The position numbers were made by a program, and so were the translations under genes. Positions 44,652 to 53,258 of a DNA stretch of 64,000 nucleotides are shown one piece after another. Origin of the DNA: Novipirellula sp052161655 (GTDB lineage Bacteria; Planctomycetota; Planctomycetia; Pirellulales; Pirellulaceae); NCBI RefSeq assembly GCF_052161655.1, contig NZ_CP197418.1, positions 4,216,001-4,280,000 of the forward strand, given 5' to 3'. The stretch's first letter is position 1. Every line of letters starts with the position of its first letter. Under the pieces are notes generated by a model, which had not been told where the DNA came from, ran no database searches, and worked only from the letters and a program-made list of their open reading frames with translations.

Positions 44652-44784
44652 GTGTGGCTCGGAGTGGGTAACGGACAGAAAGTTGAGCTAGCATGGTAGT
44701 TAAGTTCAACCTGGCAACAAGTTCACTTGAGCGCCGGGCGGTCGTGAAACACAGTTCATGCATCGACGACGCTTCAGTCGGGTA

Positions 44785-44865
44785 GGGTTACGCGTCACCG
44801 GGGTCGCGCGAAAGATTCTCAATTTCAAAACGATCAGCTTGCGTACCCCGGTGGACGCGATGGCT
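44785..44865 (-). repeat. attC with changed core boxes
   Basis: Left GGTAGGGTTACG, right TGGCTACCC. Arms CACCGGGGTCGCGCG and TGCGTACCCCGGTG still pair. AACGGACAGAAAG at 44671 may be another left arm without partner. Confidence 0.6.
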
Positions 44866-44927
44866 ACCCTCCGTTTTGGTTGAGCATGACGTCGGCACAA
44901 TACCCAACGACGCATTCCAGGATGTTA

Positions 44928-45176
44928 TCACGGAACGAGTGCGTGAGCAAGAAACATTAGTGCAGAGTTCGCGACCGACGGTCGGAGAAAGCCGAGGATG
45001 CAACCGACGATCCCAGAACCGCGCACGATGTACAGCACCGATGGATGTGACGAAATATCGACGGCGAGACCAATAAGAGAGATTGCGATAAGTGCAGCCG
45101 TAAGGAACGCCAATCCGAGGGCAAGCGAGGCAATGACGCGGTGGTAGAACCTTGGGAAGTCAGGAGATTCGCTCAT
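44928..45176 (-). CDS. Small membrane protein
   Basis: 82 residues, two to three hydrophobic helices (about 14-38, 46-62, 68-80). ATG 45176 is 58 bp from the core at 45235. Function unknown. Confidence 0.65.
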   Translation of the reverse strand: MSESPDFPRFYHRVIASLALGLAFLTAALIAISLIGLAVDISSHPSVLYIVRGSGIVGCILGFLRPSVANSALMFLAHALVP

Positions 45177-45234
45177 TCTTAAATACGACGTATCGAGTGA
45201 GGCAAGTAACGCATGACAGCGAACAGAGTCGGGG

Positions 45235-45315
45235 AACGGAAAAGACCACCGAGCCAGCAGAGGTGATCATCCATTTTTAAAAAGGCACGCAAGTCCGGCG
45301 TCGCGTGCATCGGTT
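45235..45315 (-). repeat. attC site
   Basis: Left core GGAACGGA, right core TCGGTTAG. Arms CACCGAGCCAGC and GTCCGGCGTCGCGTG pair weakly. Confidence 0.65.
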
Positions 45316-45331
45316 AGTAGTCCGCCGGTTG

Positions 45332-45468
45332 GGCAACGCTGTGAAGCTATTTTCCTTATAGAGTTTGTGCTAATTTGGCGTAGCGGAAGTCGTCAAGACT
45401 TTTGTTCGATGGTGTATGCCCCCGAAACTCTTGACGAGTTCCGCTACGAAATGCTTCACGGCGTTGCC
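45332..45468. mobile_element. MITE-like palindrome, 137 bp
   Basis: Ends GGCAACGCTGTGAAGC and GCTTCACGGCGTTGCC; inner arms GTAGCGGAAGTCGTCAAGAC and CTCTTGACGAGTTCCGCTAC. Related to the right half of 31432-31615. Confidence 0.75.
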
Positions 45469-45552
45469 AGTTGGGGAGCCAAGACGCCGCCTCATTGTCA
45501 TGACGCGATCGTCGTATTTTAGCAGGTCGAGGCATCTATACGTTCGGCATGG

Positions 45553-46071
45553 CTAGTCGGATACGATGACGCGGAACTCACCCTCGAGACGCATGGTCCT
45601 TCCGGTTCCCGATACGACTCGAACAAACACAGGATGAACGCCTGGCTTGGCATCCGGATTCGCTGACACTCGCACCGCCACGACGGTTAGATGTTTGAAC
45701 TCGGTGCTCTTCTTTTTACCCAAGTATCTCCCATCCTTCGCGAAAGCCGCAGACGTGTCGTTCGACTTCTCCTTGTCGTATTCTGCGATGACCCCATCGC
45801 GTTCCAGACGCAACTCACCCGTCGAGTGGAGTACCTGGTCTCTCGACAGTATATCGTTGGAGGCGGCGAGGAAGACGACGGGGACTCGACCGGTACCCTC
45901 GTCCCAGCACGTTATTACTTCACGGGTTTCCCCTTTCGCGAGTGTGACCACGGATACGGCTTTGGTCGGGACTTTGACGACCGGGGGCTGGGCCGCAACG
46001 GGCAACGTGGACCACACCAGGCCCGCCACAGTCCCGACAACTAAAATCAATATGCGTGAGAACATTTTCAT
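45553..46071 (-). CDS. Secreted beta-sandwich hypothetical protein
   Basis: 172 residues from ATG 46071, with GGAG upstream and 18 bp after the core. Signal peptide about 1-27 (ILILVVGTVAGLVWSTLPVAAQ). The mature part is strand-rich and ends as an Ig-like beta domain (HLTVVAVRVSANPDAKPGVHPVFVRVV). Probably periplasmic. Function unknown. Confidence 0.7.
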   Translation of the reverse strand: MKMFSRILILVVGTVAGLVWSTLPVAAQPPVVKVPTKAVSVVTLAKGETREVITCWDEGTGRVPVVFLAASNDILSRDQVLHSTGELRLERDGVIAEYDKEKSNDTSAAFAKDGRYLGKKKSTEFKHLTVVAVRVSANPDAKPGVHPVFVRVVSGTGRTMRLEGEFRVIVSD

Positions 46072-46088
46072 CAATCGATTCTCCGGAT

Positions 46089-46170
46089 AACGGTGGAATT
46101 CACGAGGTGGCGAGAGTGGATCATCCATAGCGACAAGCATGCCACCGCCACTCGCGTGCAATTCTTTGTT
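46089..46170 (-). repeat. attC site
   Basis: Left core GGATAACG, right core TTGTTTGTC. Arms CACGAGGTGGCGAG and CCACCGCCACTCGCGTG pair. Confidence 0.85.
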
Positions 46171-46223
46171 TGTCGGATGTTTGGAGTTCCGCGCTAGTTG
46201 TGAGCCGCCTTCGAGGCCGACTG

Positions 46224-46496
46224 CTATCGCGAAGTCTGGCGACTCATCTGTTCTACGTTTAATACCGGCTCGTTGCTGACAATATCTCTGAGTAGCTCGA
46301 ACTTTACACGTGCATCCTCGACAGAAGCGTCAAGGTGATCAATTTGCGAGGAAAGTGTCTCTATCCGGAGCTGCAATTGTTGGTTGTGTTGATGCTGTTT
46401 GACTGCGACAAAAACGACGACCGAGAAAGTAACAAGCGTCAACAGCGACCGAATTGAAAAGCGTGTCTTGGCATTTGGGGGATCTGCGCTGTTCAC
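46224..46496 (-). CDS. FSIRSLL-motif membrane protein with coiled coil
   Basis: 90 residues. TRFSIRSLLTLVTFSVVVFVAV at about 11-32 is the shared leader/anchor; about 36-75 is a coiled coil (HQHNQQLQLRIETLSSQIDHLDASVEDARVK). A TAA-like stop lies just before the next site. Unknown function. Confidence 0.7.
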   Translation of the reverse strand: MNSADPPNAKTRFSIRSLLTLVTFSVVVFVAVKQHQHNQQLQLRIETLSSQIDHLDASVEDARVKFELLRDIVSNEPVLNVEQMSRQTSR

Positions 46497-46616
46497 GGAA
46501 AATCTCTCGGACGGCTAAGTATCAGTCAGTCTCTTCCAAACTACTGGAGGTAGTGGGCTAGAGCAAGTTGAAACGTGCGGAATGGCAGCCGTTGCAATTC
46601 CGCGGTCAATTACTCG

Positions 46617-46702
46617 AACACCGTCCGCCGTAACCGGGCGGCGACGGATGTTTGTCCATTGAAAAGATGCCGAACTTCGCCGCGCCGGTTCACAGCTTGA
46701 TT
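46617..46702 (-). repeat. attC site
   Basis: Left core GAACACCG, right core TTGATTATGC. Arms AACCGGGCGGCGACGG and CTTCGCCGCGCCGGTT pair. Confidence 0.7.
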
Positions 46703-46710
46703 ATGCACCT

Positions 46711-47115
46711 TCAGTTTGTTGTACGCCACGTCACAAAAGGTGCGTATTTTGACGGTAGGCCATTAGTGCCGCCATCCTTCGCTCCAGTTCGCCACCCGTC
46801 GATCCAGCCATGCATTACGGCATCGTTTGAGCCATTTGGATTTGTCGGACAGTATGGAGTATCACCGAACGCCCAAGTATAGCCATGGCGGAAACCATAT
46901 ATGTACTGTTCGTCCTTCTTGACGTTATCGCCGTATGGGGTTCTGGTCGGCACCGGTGCCGCGGCCGAGATCTCCTGAAACGTTCGTATAGCGGTCGCTG
47001 ACGGCCGTTGGGAATGAATTGAAGGCGATGACGATTTCGGGTGTTCTTGTGAATACGCCGCGGTCAAGATGCCACCGACAACGATTGCAGTAGCGAGCGT
47101 GATTGTCATGCGCAT
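46711..47115 (-). CDS. Secreted hypothetical protein
   Basis: 134 residues with a signal peptide (about 1-22, ending AAYSQE). The mature part is aromatic with GFRHGYTWAFGDTPYCPTNPNG and a GWIDGWRTGAKDGG stretch. ATG 47115 or the second ATG at 47109. Unknown function. Confidence 0.65.
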   Translation of the reverse strand: MRMTITLATAIVVGGILTAAYSQEHPKSSSPSIHSQRPSATAIRTFQEISAAAPVPTRTPYGDNVKKDEQYIYGFRHGYTWAFGDTPYCPTNPNGSNDAVMHGWIDGWRTGAKDGGTNGLPSKYAPFVTWRTTN

Positions 47116-47196
47116 GGAATGTCCTGATGTGAGCGTACAGGGTCGTGTCTGACGCTGCCCCGTGGCAAACGCGATCTGGGAATTCGATCTGGTTCA

Positions 47197-47275
47197 TATC
47201 GACCGCGATGACCGAGTCGCGGAAATGTGGTTTCCGTTTAAACGCCTTGCCCGAGACTTCGGTCCATCGCATGTT
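47197..47275 (-). repeat. attC site with changed left core
   Basis: Left ATATCGAC; right core CATGTTTCG. Arms ACCGAGTCGCGG and CGAGACTTCGGT pair. The next gene reads through it. Confidence 0.6.
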
Positions 47276-47771
47276 TCGTCGTTTTGTTTGCTCGGATTTT
47301 TTGCAAAACCATCGCGATGTGTGCTACGAGGGGAACGGATCCGACGAAGGCAGGGTAGATGAACGCATCAACTAAAGGCGAGCGTCTCCAGTGCATCCAG
47401 CTGGTGTAGAGAACTGCGACACTATAAACGGTAACCGCGATCAGGACCAAAATCCCAAGCAGTGCAGCCCGTTTCGGTGAGGAGCCTTCTTTCCAGAAGA
47501 GTAGTCCGTCGTAACCTGCGATTCCGAACATTGTCATTGCCAAAATGCTGGGCACCAGCATATACGTGCCTAGGGAGGGAGAATGCCATTCGATGAGCAA
47601 GGCCCATGAATCTGCAATGCTGCCTCCGTATCGCGAAAAGATTAACGTCACAACGATCAGCAGCGGCAAGACGTATCCGAGAGCTCCGTACAGTACGATG
47701 CCAGCGAGTCTTGAGGCTCGCCCCACAGGTGAACAAAGTTCAGTCGCGTTTGGTGCTTCGTAGGGATTCAT
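47238..47771 (-). CDS. NPYEAP-motif membrane protein
   Basis: 177 residues from ATG 47771 (MNPYEAPNA). About four membrane helices (28-50, 75-95, 105-125, 137-160). The leader is the planctomycete NPYxxP motif. The final 12-13 residues come from attC DNA because the core box lacks a stop. Function unknown. Confidence 0.7.
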   Translation of the reverse strand: MNPYEAPNATELCSPVGRASRLAGIVLYGALGYVLPLLIVVTLIFSRYGGSIADSWALLIEWHSPSLGTYMLVPSILAMTMFGIAGYDGLLFWKEGSSPKRAALLGILVLIAVTVYSVAVLYTSWMHWRRSPLVDAFIYPAFVGSVPLVAHIAMVLQKIRANKTTKHAMDRSLGQGV

Positions 47772-47781
47772 GCTGGCGATG

Positions 47782-47865
47782 AACGTTGGAGTCCACACGG
47801 ATCACGCTGACGATTCTCTATCGACCTAATAACCCAGTTCGCGATCTCGTTTGCAACACATGGTT
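47782..47865 (-). repeat. attC site
   Basis: Left core GAACGTTG, right core ATGGTTCT. Arms CACGGATCACGC and GCGATCTCG pair loosely. Confidence 0.65.
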
Positions 47866-48208
47866 CTTGCGCTGGGCTTGTGTGGCGGACGACACGCCAA
47901 TCGGACGGGATCCACAACCCTTAGAATACTGGCATAAGTGGGGCCGAGCAACAATCGACCGAGCAAAATAGCGACGAACAGCGGGCGTATCGCCTGCGTT
48001 GGTATTCTGGCATTGGTAAGAACGCGAATCGATTAGTCTTTATTTGTGGCAATGAGTGTTCCAGTCGGAGAGAACACTCATTTTCGCGAATCGCATACTA
48101 ATGATTTTGCCGTGACGGTTCGCCTAGCGTTGGTTGGCAGCGGCAGGCGATCAAGCAAAAATCAGGGAGCTTGGCGTTCAACTGCGCACCGAGGGACTGC
48201 AAAATCGG
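47866..48208 (-). repeat. R2 non-coding cassette, copy 4
   Basis: TGCGCTGGGCTTGTGTGGC to CGGCAGGCGATCAAGC, with GAACACTCATTTTCGCGAATC. Most diverged R2 copy. Confidence 0.7.
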
Positions 48209-48284
48209 TACCCGTCACCAATCCAGGAAAGTCGAATTTCCATTCATAAACAACGCAAGCCCGGCTCAGGTGCACGAGAGGGTT
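48209..48284 (-). repeat. attC site
   Basis: Left GGTACCCG; right core GGGTTACCC. Right arm GCAAGCCCGGCTCAGGTGCACG. It is the best guide to the intron-split attC at 49641. Confidence 0.65.
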
Positions 48285-48708
48285 ACCCGCCATTTGGAAT
48301 CGGTGCGGGGTCGGCATCATCGTCAGTGGTGGCGGCGTCGAACGGAATTACTGGAGCCGACGTTTGTGTTGGAAAATGCAACATCCCACAGATCCCAATG
48401 CCCAGCAGCAGAATCCCCAGCAGTGCCGAGTAGCCGGCCCATGCTCTTGCGTTAGCCGTTAAAGCCAACGGGCCAATGAAGATGGTGGTGTTGCGAGAAC
48501 CTGGAATGGTCACGGAATATGTGCGTGTAACGGTCCCGTCGTCCGTGTAGGTCTGACCGGTGACAATGTCAGTGTCAATCAGTTCTGGATCAGTAGCAGA
48601 GAACGGTTCGTGGGCAAGCGATATCGACGCGATAGCGAGCAACGCGATGGGTGTCGCAAGACCGATAAAGATGAACCAAATCGGAAAAGTCTGCATCGTC
48701 CTAGTCAT
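48283..48708 (-). CDS. Membrane protein with two terminal helices
   Basis: 141 residues: helix at about 9-32, a soluble part with ELIDTDIVTGQTYTDDGTVT, and a second helix at about 90-110, then an acidic tail. ATG 48708 lies 16 bp after the core. TAA lies in the attC core. Function unknown. Confidence 0.65.
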   Translation of the reverse strand: MTRTMQTFPIWFIFIGLATPIALLAIASISLAHEPFSATDPELIDTDIVTGQTYTDDGTVTRTYSVTIPGSRNTTIFIGPLALTANARAWAGYSALLGILLLGIGICGMLHFPTQTSAPVIPFDAATTDDDADPAPIPNGG

Positions 48709-48723
48709 TTCTTTCAGTCGGGT

Positions 48724-48805
48724 AACGCTGGCGGTAACCGAGTCGCCGCCAAAGAACTATGATTTCAAAATACGCGAGATCGGCGGCCTCGGTTCACCAC
48801 TTGGT
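48724..48805 (-). repeat. attC site
   Basis: Left core GGTAACGC, right core TTGGTTGTCC. Arms AACCGAGTCGCCGCC and GATCGGCGGCCTCGGTT pair. Confidence 0.85.
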
Positions 48806-48838
48806 TGTCCGATACCAAGTCTCGGAGTGTGGTTAGAC

Positions 48839-49372
48839 TTAGCAGATCCGCAGTAGACCATTTTCTTCAGACTCAGGAAGTCCCCCTGATTCAATGTCAG
48901 CGATTATGTCATGGGGCCATGTTTTAACCGTTTCGTTGTCAGCGATACCACGCATAAATTGAACCGGTAGTATCACATATCTATTCTCGGGGTCTGCTAT
49001 CGCAATCGTCTCCCACCAATCTTTTTTCACCGCTCGCCACTGCCATTGAAAACGTGTCACGATATGCCAAGCCCATAGGACGCCAATCGCAGCAGCAGGA
49101 AAGGTCGTTTTGCAATCAATTTTTTCGCCCGATCGGATACGTCTCAGGGTGTCTTCGATTGCGTTAACCAGTTTAGGGTCGCCTATCGGATGCGTTTTTC
49201 CAAGCATCTCTTGTGCTGCTGCTGTCATCTCCAGCTCAAATGCATTGTGTCGCAATTGCATCTCGGTCAGTTCCACAATGCTTGCGTCAACTGGTAGTCC
49301 GCGACCCGCTGCATCCATGAACATATAGATGTATTTCTCGCTGTACGTCTCGTTCTGTTCTTTGTCAGCCAT
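48839..49372 (-). CDS. Hypothetical protein with a hydrophobic helix
   Basis: 177 residues. Mostly helical; AAAIGVLWAWHIVTRFQWQW near 92-111 may be a membrane or core helix. No family recognised. The cassette upstream has been entered by the MITE at 49497. Confidence 0.65.
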   Translation of the reverse strand: MADKEQNETYSEKYIYMFMDAAGRGLPVDASIVELTEMQLRHNAFELEMTAAAQEMLGKTHPIGDPKLVNAIEDTLRRIRSGEKIDCKTTFPAAAIGVLWAWHIVTRFQWQWRAVKKDWWETIAIADPENRYVILPVQFMRGIADNETVKTWPHDIIADIESGGLPESEENGLLRIC

Positions 49373-49496
49373 TCGAATTATATTCCTCTACTGGAAGTAG
49401 CCACGCAACAATGGATTCAATCGGCCAGCGCTACCCGTCAGCGATGTGCGATTTATTACTTGTGATTTTAATGCGGGCTGAGTGAATGTAGGGTGA
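49373..49496 (-). other. Short spacer
   Basis: About 120 bp without gene or clear attC before the MITE. Confidence 0.3.
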
Positions 49497-49627
49497 GTCA
49501 AGTTCGCGAGGTGACAGGAGGGGCGTCGCAAAACCGACGAAATCCACCCAGCAACTGATTTGGATTCAAACCTTTAATCGCGAACGCCGACCCACCAGAC
49601 ACATGCTTTTGATTGACCCACCCTACA
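49497..49627. mobile_element. MITE-like palindrome, copy 2 (inverted)
   Basis: Ends TGTAGGGTGAG and CACCCTACA. Same element as 9473-9612 in the opposite orientation. Confidence 0.75.
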
Positions 49628-49640
49628 TCAACTTATAAGT

Positions 49641-49712
49641 CGCACGTCCCAAGCGGGCCGAGAGTGTGAGGTCAACCATTCCAAAACCGCACGCAAGCCC
49701 GGCTCCGGTGCA
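49641..49712 (-). repeat. attC site, left part, split by intron
   Basis: CACGTCCCAAGCGGGCC to GCAAGCCCGGCTCCGGTGCA. Joining 49712 to 51755 gives GGTGCA + CGGGGAGTTACC, which aligns with GGTGCACGAGAGGGTTACC of the site ending at 48284. Confidence 0.65.
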
Positions 49713-51754
49713 GTACGCCCAGCATGGGCGTGATCTTGTGGGGTGCAAGTCCCCTGTACTTAGTTCCGGTTTCTTTCGAGGAGTCAGTATACCAAATGAA
49801 ATTCTAACGAAAGAACAGTACGAGGCGAGGGCAACTGCGGGGAGGTGACGATCCGTGGGAAGGCAGCCTGCGAATGTGACCGTAAATCTGGCTAGCCGCC
49901 GAGAACAGCTTCGATCGGGCAATAACCGAATCGGACGAGCTTCAAAGCTAAAACCGTCGTCAGACACATTCACGCCAAGACCCGCCAGGCTACGAACAGA
50001 AACCCGATAGGAGGCCGACGTCTACAGGTGAGCAGGCTGCTGACTGCGAAACCGAACCGGAAGAGTGAGCGCAGGTAGATCGGGAGCTTGGGCGGGGACA
50101 GATCACGAAAACCCTTATCTGGGGAGAACTCCAGGCGTACCCGTGAGTAGGGCTTGCCCGAAAGGCGGGGCGGAATGCGGTAACGCATGACGTGCCTGGA
50201 GAATGCAGCAGAAGTTGTAGTACCGATCCGCCAATTCCAATGGCGACGGGAAGAACCGAACGTCAACAGTCAAGGAACGAACCACCGATGACCTCAGAGA
50301 ATCCGAACGCAGAGCAACTCGTCTTCGACTTTGTCGTAGTGGATGACGCTGCGCCAAACATCCCGACGGATGATTCGGCTCTGGCGGCCATCGAGAAGTC
50401 AGCCTTGGGCGATGATGCTCACAATCTGATGGAAGCAATTGTCGATGAAGTCAACATGGAAATGGCTTGGGCAAGAGTGAAGGCCAACCGTGGAGCCCCT
50501 GGGCCCGACGGAATAACGGTCGACGACTTTCCCGAGTGGTTTGCGCCGCGTTGGCAAAACATTCGTCGACAACTACTCGATGGCACCTATCGTCCGGACC
50601 CTGTCCGGCGGGTGGCCATCCTCAAGCCCGATGGCGGCACGAGAGAGCTCGGAATTCCAAACTTGCTCGAACGCGTCATCCAAACCGCCATTGTGTTAGT
50701 CCTCACGCCGATCTTCGATCCGGGATTCTCTGAATCAAGTTTCGGTTATCGACCTTATCGCTCGGCGCAAGATGCAGCCAAGCAGGTGCAGAAGATCATT
50801 CGCAGCGGTCGACGCCGATGCGTCGATATGGATCTGTCGAAATTCTTTGACCGAGTCCAGCACGACGTGTTAATGGCACGCGTGAGCCGCAAGGTTCACG
50901 ACAAGCGACTGCTCAAACTGATCGGACGATACCTGCGAGCCGGAGTGATGATCGATGGGTTATGTCAACCTAGCGAAGAAGGAACGATGCAAGGAGGTCC
51001 GTTGTCACCACTCCTTTCCAACATCTATTTGGATGATCTGGACAAGGAACTGGAGCGGCGTGGATTGCCTTTCGTGCGGTATGCGGACGACTTCGTGATC
51101 TTCACCAAGTCGGATGTTGCTGCGCATCGTGTTTACGCGAGCGTTGAGCGATTTCTGACGCTGACGTTGAAACTGCAAGTCAATCACGACAAGAGCAGCG
51201 TCTGTAAGACGCAAGAGCTTGAGTACGTGGGCTACGAATTCCGTGGCTTTGGCGGACAGTTTCGCGTGAGTCGAAAGAAGCTCGACGCATTCAAACGGCG
51301 CGTCTCGGAGATCTTTCGTAGAAACCGAGGTGTGTCGATGAAGAAGCGTTTCGCGGAGTTCCGTTCTTATGCAATTGGTTGGCTTGGGTATTTTCAGTTA
51401 GATCAAGTCAAGACAACTTTCAGTACGCTCGACAAGTGGCTTCGGCGACGGGTTCGGGCATGCTACTGGAAGCAGTGGAAGAAGTCGAACACTCGGCTTC
51501 GCAACCTGATATCCTTGGGCTTGTCGTACCGGGACGCCCGTCCGTTCGCGTTTAGCGGCAAAGGCCCGTGGCGTCTATCCAAGACGTCGGGAGTCCAGCG
51601 TGCGTTATCGAACGAGCACCTGAAAAGTGAAGGCTTACTGAGTCTATTAGAGCGTTGGCAACAGCTTGCATCCTCGCGGCGAATCGCCTAGTGCGGACCC
51701 GCATGCTAGGTGATGTGGGAGGGGCCCCGGAGCAATCCGGGCCCCTATCCCGAT
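49713..51754 (+). mobile_element. Group II intron, full length
   Basis: About 2.04 kb. The 5' end GTACGCCCAGC is close to the GUGYG consensus. The 3' end carries domain V (CGCCTAGTGCGGACCCGCATGC) and domain VI, ending CCCGAT. Encodes the reverse transcriptase at 50288. Sits between the attC right stem and right core, plus-strand oriented against the minus-strand cassettes. Confidence 0.8.
50288..51691 (+). CDS. ltrA: Group II intron reverse transcriptase/maturase
   Basis: 467 residues from ATG 50288; a longer frame would start in intron RNA. RT motifs in order: NRGAPGPDGITVDDF, RELGIPNLLERVIQ, FGYRPYRSAQDA, VDMDLSKFFDRVQHD, GTMQGGPLSPLLSNIYLDDLD, and the catalytic YADD at about residue 265. 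The thumb/maturase GIIM domain (FRSYAIGWLGYF, LDKWLRRRVRACYWKQW) follows to about residue 430. No HNH endonuclease domain, so insertion must rely on other ways of priming. It binds the intron RNA for splicing and reverse splicing. Confidence 0.9.
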   Translation: MTSENPNAEQLVFDFVVVDDAAPNIPTDDSALAAIEKSALGDDAHNLMEAIVDEVNMEMAWARVKANRGAPGPDGITVDDFPEWFAPRWQNIRRQLLDGTYRPDPVRRVAILKPDGGTRELGIPNLLERVIQTAIVLVLTPIFDPGFSESSFGYRPYRSAQDAAKQVQKIIRSGRRRCVDMDLSKFFDRVQHDVLMARVSRKVHDKRLLKLIGRYLRAGVMIDGLCQPSEEGTMQGGPLSPLLSNIYLDDLDKELERRGLPFVRYADDFVIFTKSDVAAHRVYASVERFLTLTLKLQVNHDKSSVCKTQELEYVGYEFRGFGGQFRVSRKKLDAFKRRVSEIFRRNRGVSMKKRFAEFRSYAIGWLGYFQLDQVKTTFSTLDKWLRRRVRACYWKQWKKSNTRLRNLISLGLSYRDARPFAFSGKGPWRLSKTSGVQRALSNEHLKSEGLLSLLERWQQLASSRRIA

Positions 51755-51766
51755 CGGGGAGTTACC
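51755..51766 (-). repeat. attC site, right core after intron
   Basis: CGGGGAGTTACC, the continuation of 49641-49712. Confidence 0.6.
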
Positions 51767-51790
51767 TTTTCATTGGGGGTGAGCTGGCTG

Positions 51791-52150
51791 TCAGAATGGA
51801 TCAGGAAGTTCGTGGTCGGTCGGAATGCGATCATTCTGGAAAATGAAATCGATCAATTCATCAAAATACCGGCAAGCAACGGAAGGAGCAACGTCCGCGT
51901 CATCGAGTACGGGGAACGATCCCGAAAAGTCGAATTCGCTAGCACTTGGAAATCGTCCGTTTTCAGAGATAAAGTCGGACAGCAATCGGAGTCGCGGAAT
52001 CATTGCACGGGGCGATGTGTCGCCAAGCGAGATTGGGGCTCCGGCTTGAATCGCGCAAGATTCGCAAAGCCACATCGATCGACCGCTTCCGTCGGGTTCG
52101 AGAACTGTCATACACAGGGTCGTTTCAGCGCCACAGGATTCGCAGTTCAT
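51791..52150 (-). CDS. Zinc-ribbon protein
   Basis: 119 residues from ATG 52150; longer frames are attC. CESC near the start (residues 3-6) and CESC again near 29-32 make one zinc ribbon with WLCESCA. The C-terminal half is helical and acidic (LLSDFISENGRFPSASEFDFSGS). The TGA stop lies 28 bp from the intron-split attC core. Unknown function. Confidence 0.65.
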   Translation of the reverse strand: MNCESCGAETTLCMTVLEPDGSGRSMWLCESCAIQAGAPISLGDTSPRAMIPRLRLLSDFISENGRFPSASEFDFSGSFPVLDDADVAPSVACRYFDELIDFIFQNDRIPTDHELPDPF

Positions 52151-52171
52151 GGCTCTGTATGTCAGTCGGGT

Positions 52172-52253
52172 AGCGACCGGCATTACCGAGCGCGGCTTAT
52201 GTGGTTTCCATTTGCATCAATCTTATGCCGCGCTTCGTGTGAATGCCATGGTT
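52172..52253 (-). repeat. attC site
   Basis: Left core GGTAGCGA (variant), right core ATGGTTATGC. Arms TTACCGAGCGCGGC and GCCGCGCTTCGTG pair. Confidence 0.8.
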
Positions 52254-52273
52254 ATGCATTCCCTGGTGCGAGT

Positions 52274-52618
52274 TTACGGTTCACGTTTGTTGCCGTTTAC
52301 AAAAATCTCGCTTTTGGACGTGACTTTAATTATATCACGTGGTTCAAGTCGCCCAAGATCGGTTCCATCAAATGTTAAGTTGCCATTGATTATCGTGAGA
52401 GCATGATCGCCTCCCCAAGAAACTTCATAATGTTCCTCCGTCTGCTGACCGCTCGTGGAAGAGTGGAAGTTCAGTGAGAATTCACGTCCGACGTCCTCGA
52501 TGTCGAAATAATATCGGCCACCGTCAACGTTGAATTTCGTCGGATTGGGGCGGTGTGGAGGATTGCAGCCAGCGATCAACACGATCAATGCCAAAACGAA
52601 AAACGCTTTTTGAATCAT
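52274..52618 (-). CDS. Small lipoprotein
   Basis: 114 residues. Signal at about 2-17 with lipobox LIAGC, so Cys18 is the lipidation site. The mature part is strand-rich (GGRYYFDIEDVGREFSLNF, HALTIINGNLTFDG). Unknown function. ATG 52618 is 20 bp after the core. Confidence 0.75.
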   Translation of the reverse strand: MIQKAFFVLALIVLIAGCNPPHRPNPTKFNVDGGRYYFDIEDVGREFSLNFHSSTSGQQTEEHYEVSWGGDHALTIINGNLTFDGTDLGRLEPRDIIKVTSKSEIFVNGNKREP

Positions 52619-52637
52619 TTACTTGCTCCGGCTGCAT

Positions 52638-52721
52638 AGCGTCCCCGTTCACCGGGCCGCGGCGAACAACGTTGATTTCAGAACCCGCGCGGCCCGCGGC
52701 TCCCTATTCAATAGTTTATTA
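52638..52721 (-). repeat. attC site
   Basis: Left core CATAGCGT (variant), right core TTATTATGCC. Arms CACCGGGCCGCGGCG and GCGGCCCGCGGCTCC pair. Confidence 0.7.
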
Positions 52722-53008
52722 TGCCAAGATCGTGCTTGCGATTCAGTTTTCCATGGGTCGTAATTCCCGAAGTTCCAAAGTTGTCCCTGTGGATCACGAC
52801 ACGACTAAAACCGACCACCGTATTCTTCGTCCTTGATTTCAATTGTGATGATTGCCCCTGCTGCGATAGCACGAGCGTAGTGTTGGTCAATGCCAGACAC
52901 AATAATGTATGGCGATTGCATGACCGGATCCGTAGTTGTTTGAATCGACGAAGATATGAAGAACGCACCGAAGCGTTGTGATCGCGTCCAGCATAGCAAA
53001 CCATTCAT
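52719..53008 (-). pseudogene. VOC-family protein with in-frame stop
   Basis: The frame from 53008 gives SPYIIVSGIDQHYARAIAAG and DEEYGGRF, then TAG at 52805, then continues SCRDPQGQLWNFGNYDPW, which is the C-terminal metal-ligand part of a VOC protein. The relatives have a residue, usually Tyr, where the stop is. The N-terminus comes from repeat R6, so it is also truncated. Without suppression this is a pseudogene. Confidence 0.6.
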
Positions 53009-53174
53009 CGCCGCAAAAGATTTCCGGAGCGCGAACAGGGTTAGCCACGAATAGCACGAATCAACACGAATCCAAAGCCGAGCAATCCAATTCGTGCAAA
53101 TTTGTGTGATTCGTGGCCAACATCGACCCTGCTGCTCACACCCATCGATTCGAAGGAAACGTTCCTATTGCCAG
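52975..53174 (-). repeat. R6 repeat, copy 1
   Basis: CAGCATAGCAAACCATT, CGCAAAAGATTTCCGGAGCG, the palindrome around AGCCACGAATAGCACGAATC / GATTCGTGGCC, and CACACCCATCGATTCGA; also found at 62732-62932. Confidence 0.7.
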
Positions 53175-53258
53175 AACGGTGGGGTTCAGCGAGTCGGCAC
53201 GGAAGCTGTCGTGGTGGCCAAATTGCTCAAACTGCCGACTTCGTTGCAACCCCTGGTT
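53175..53258 (-). repeat. attC site of R1 cassette
   Basis: Left core GAACGGTG, right core CTGGTTTCC; R1-type stem with TTCGTTGCAACC variant. Confidence 0.8.
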
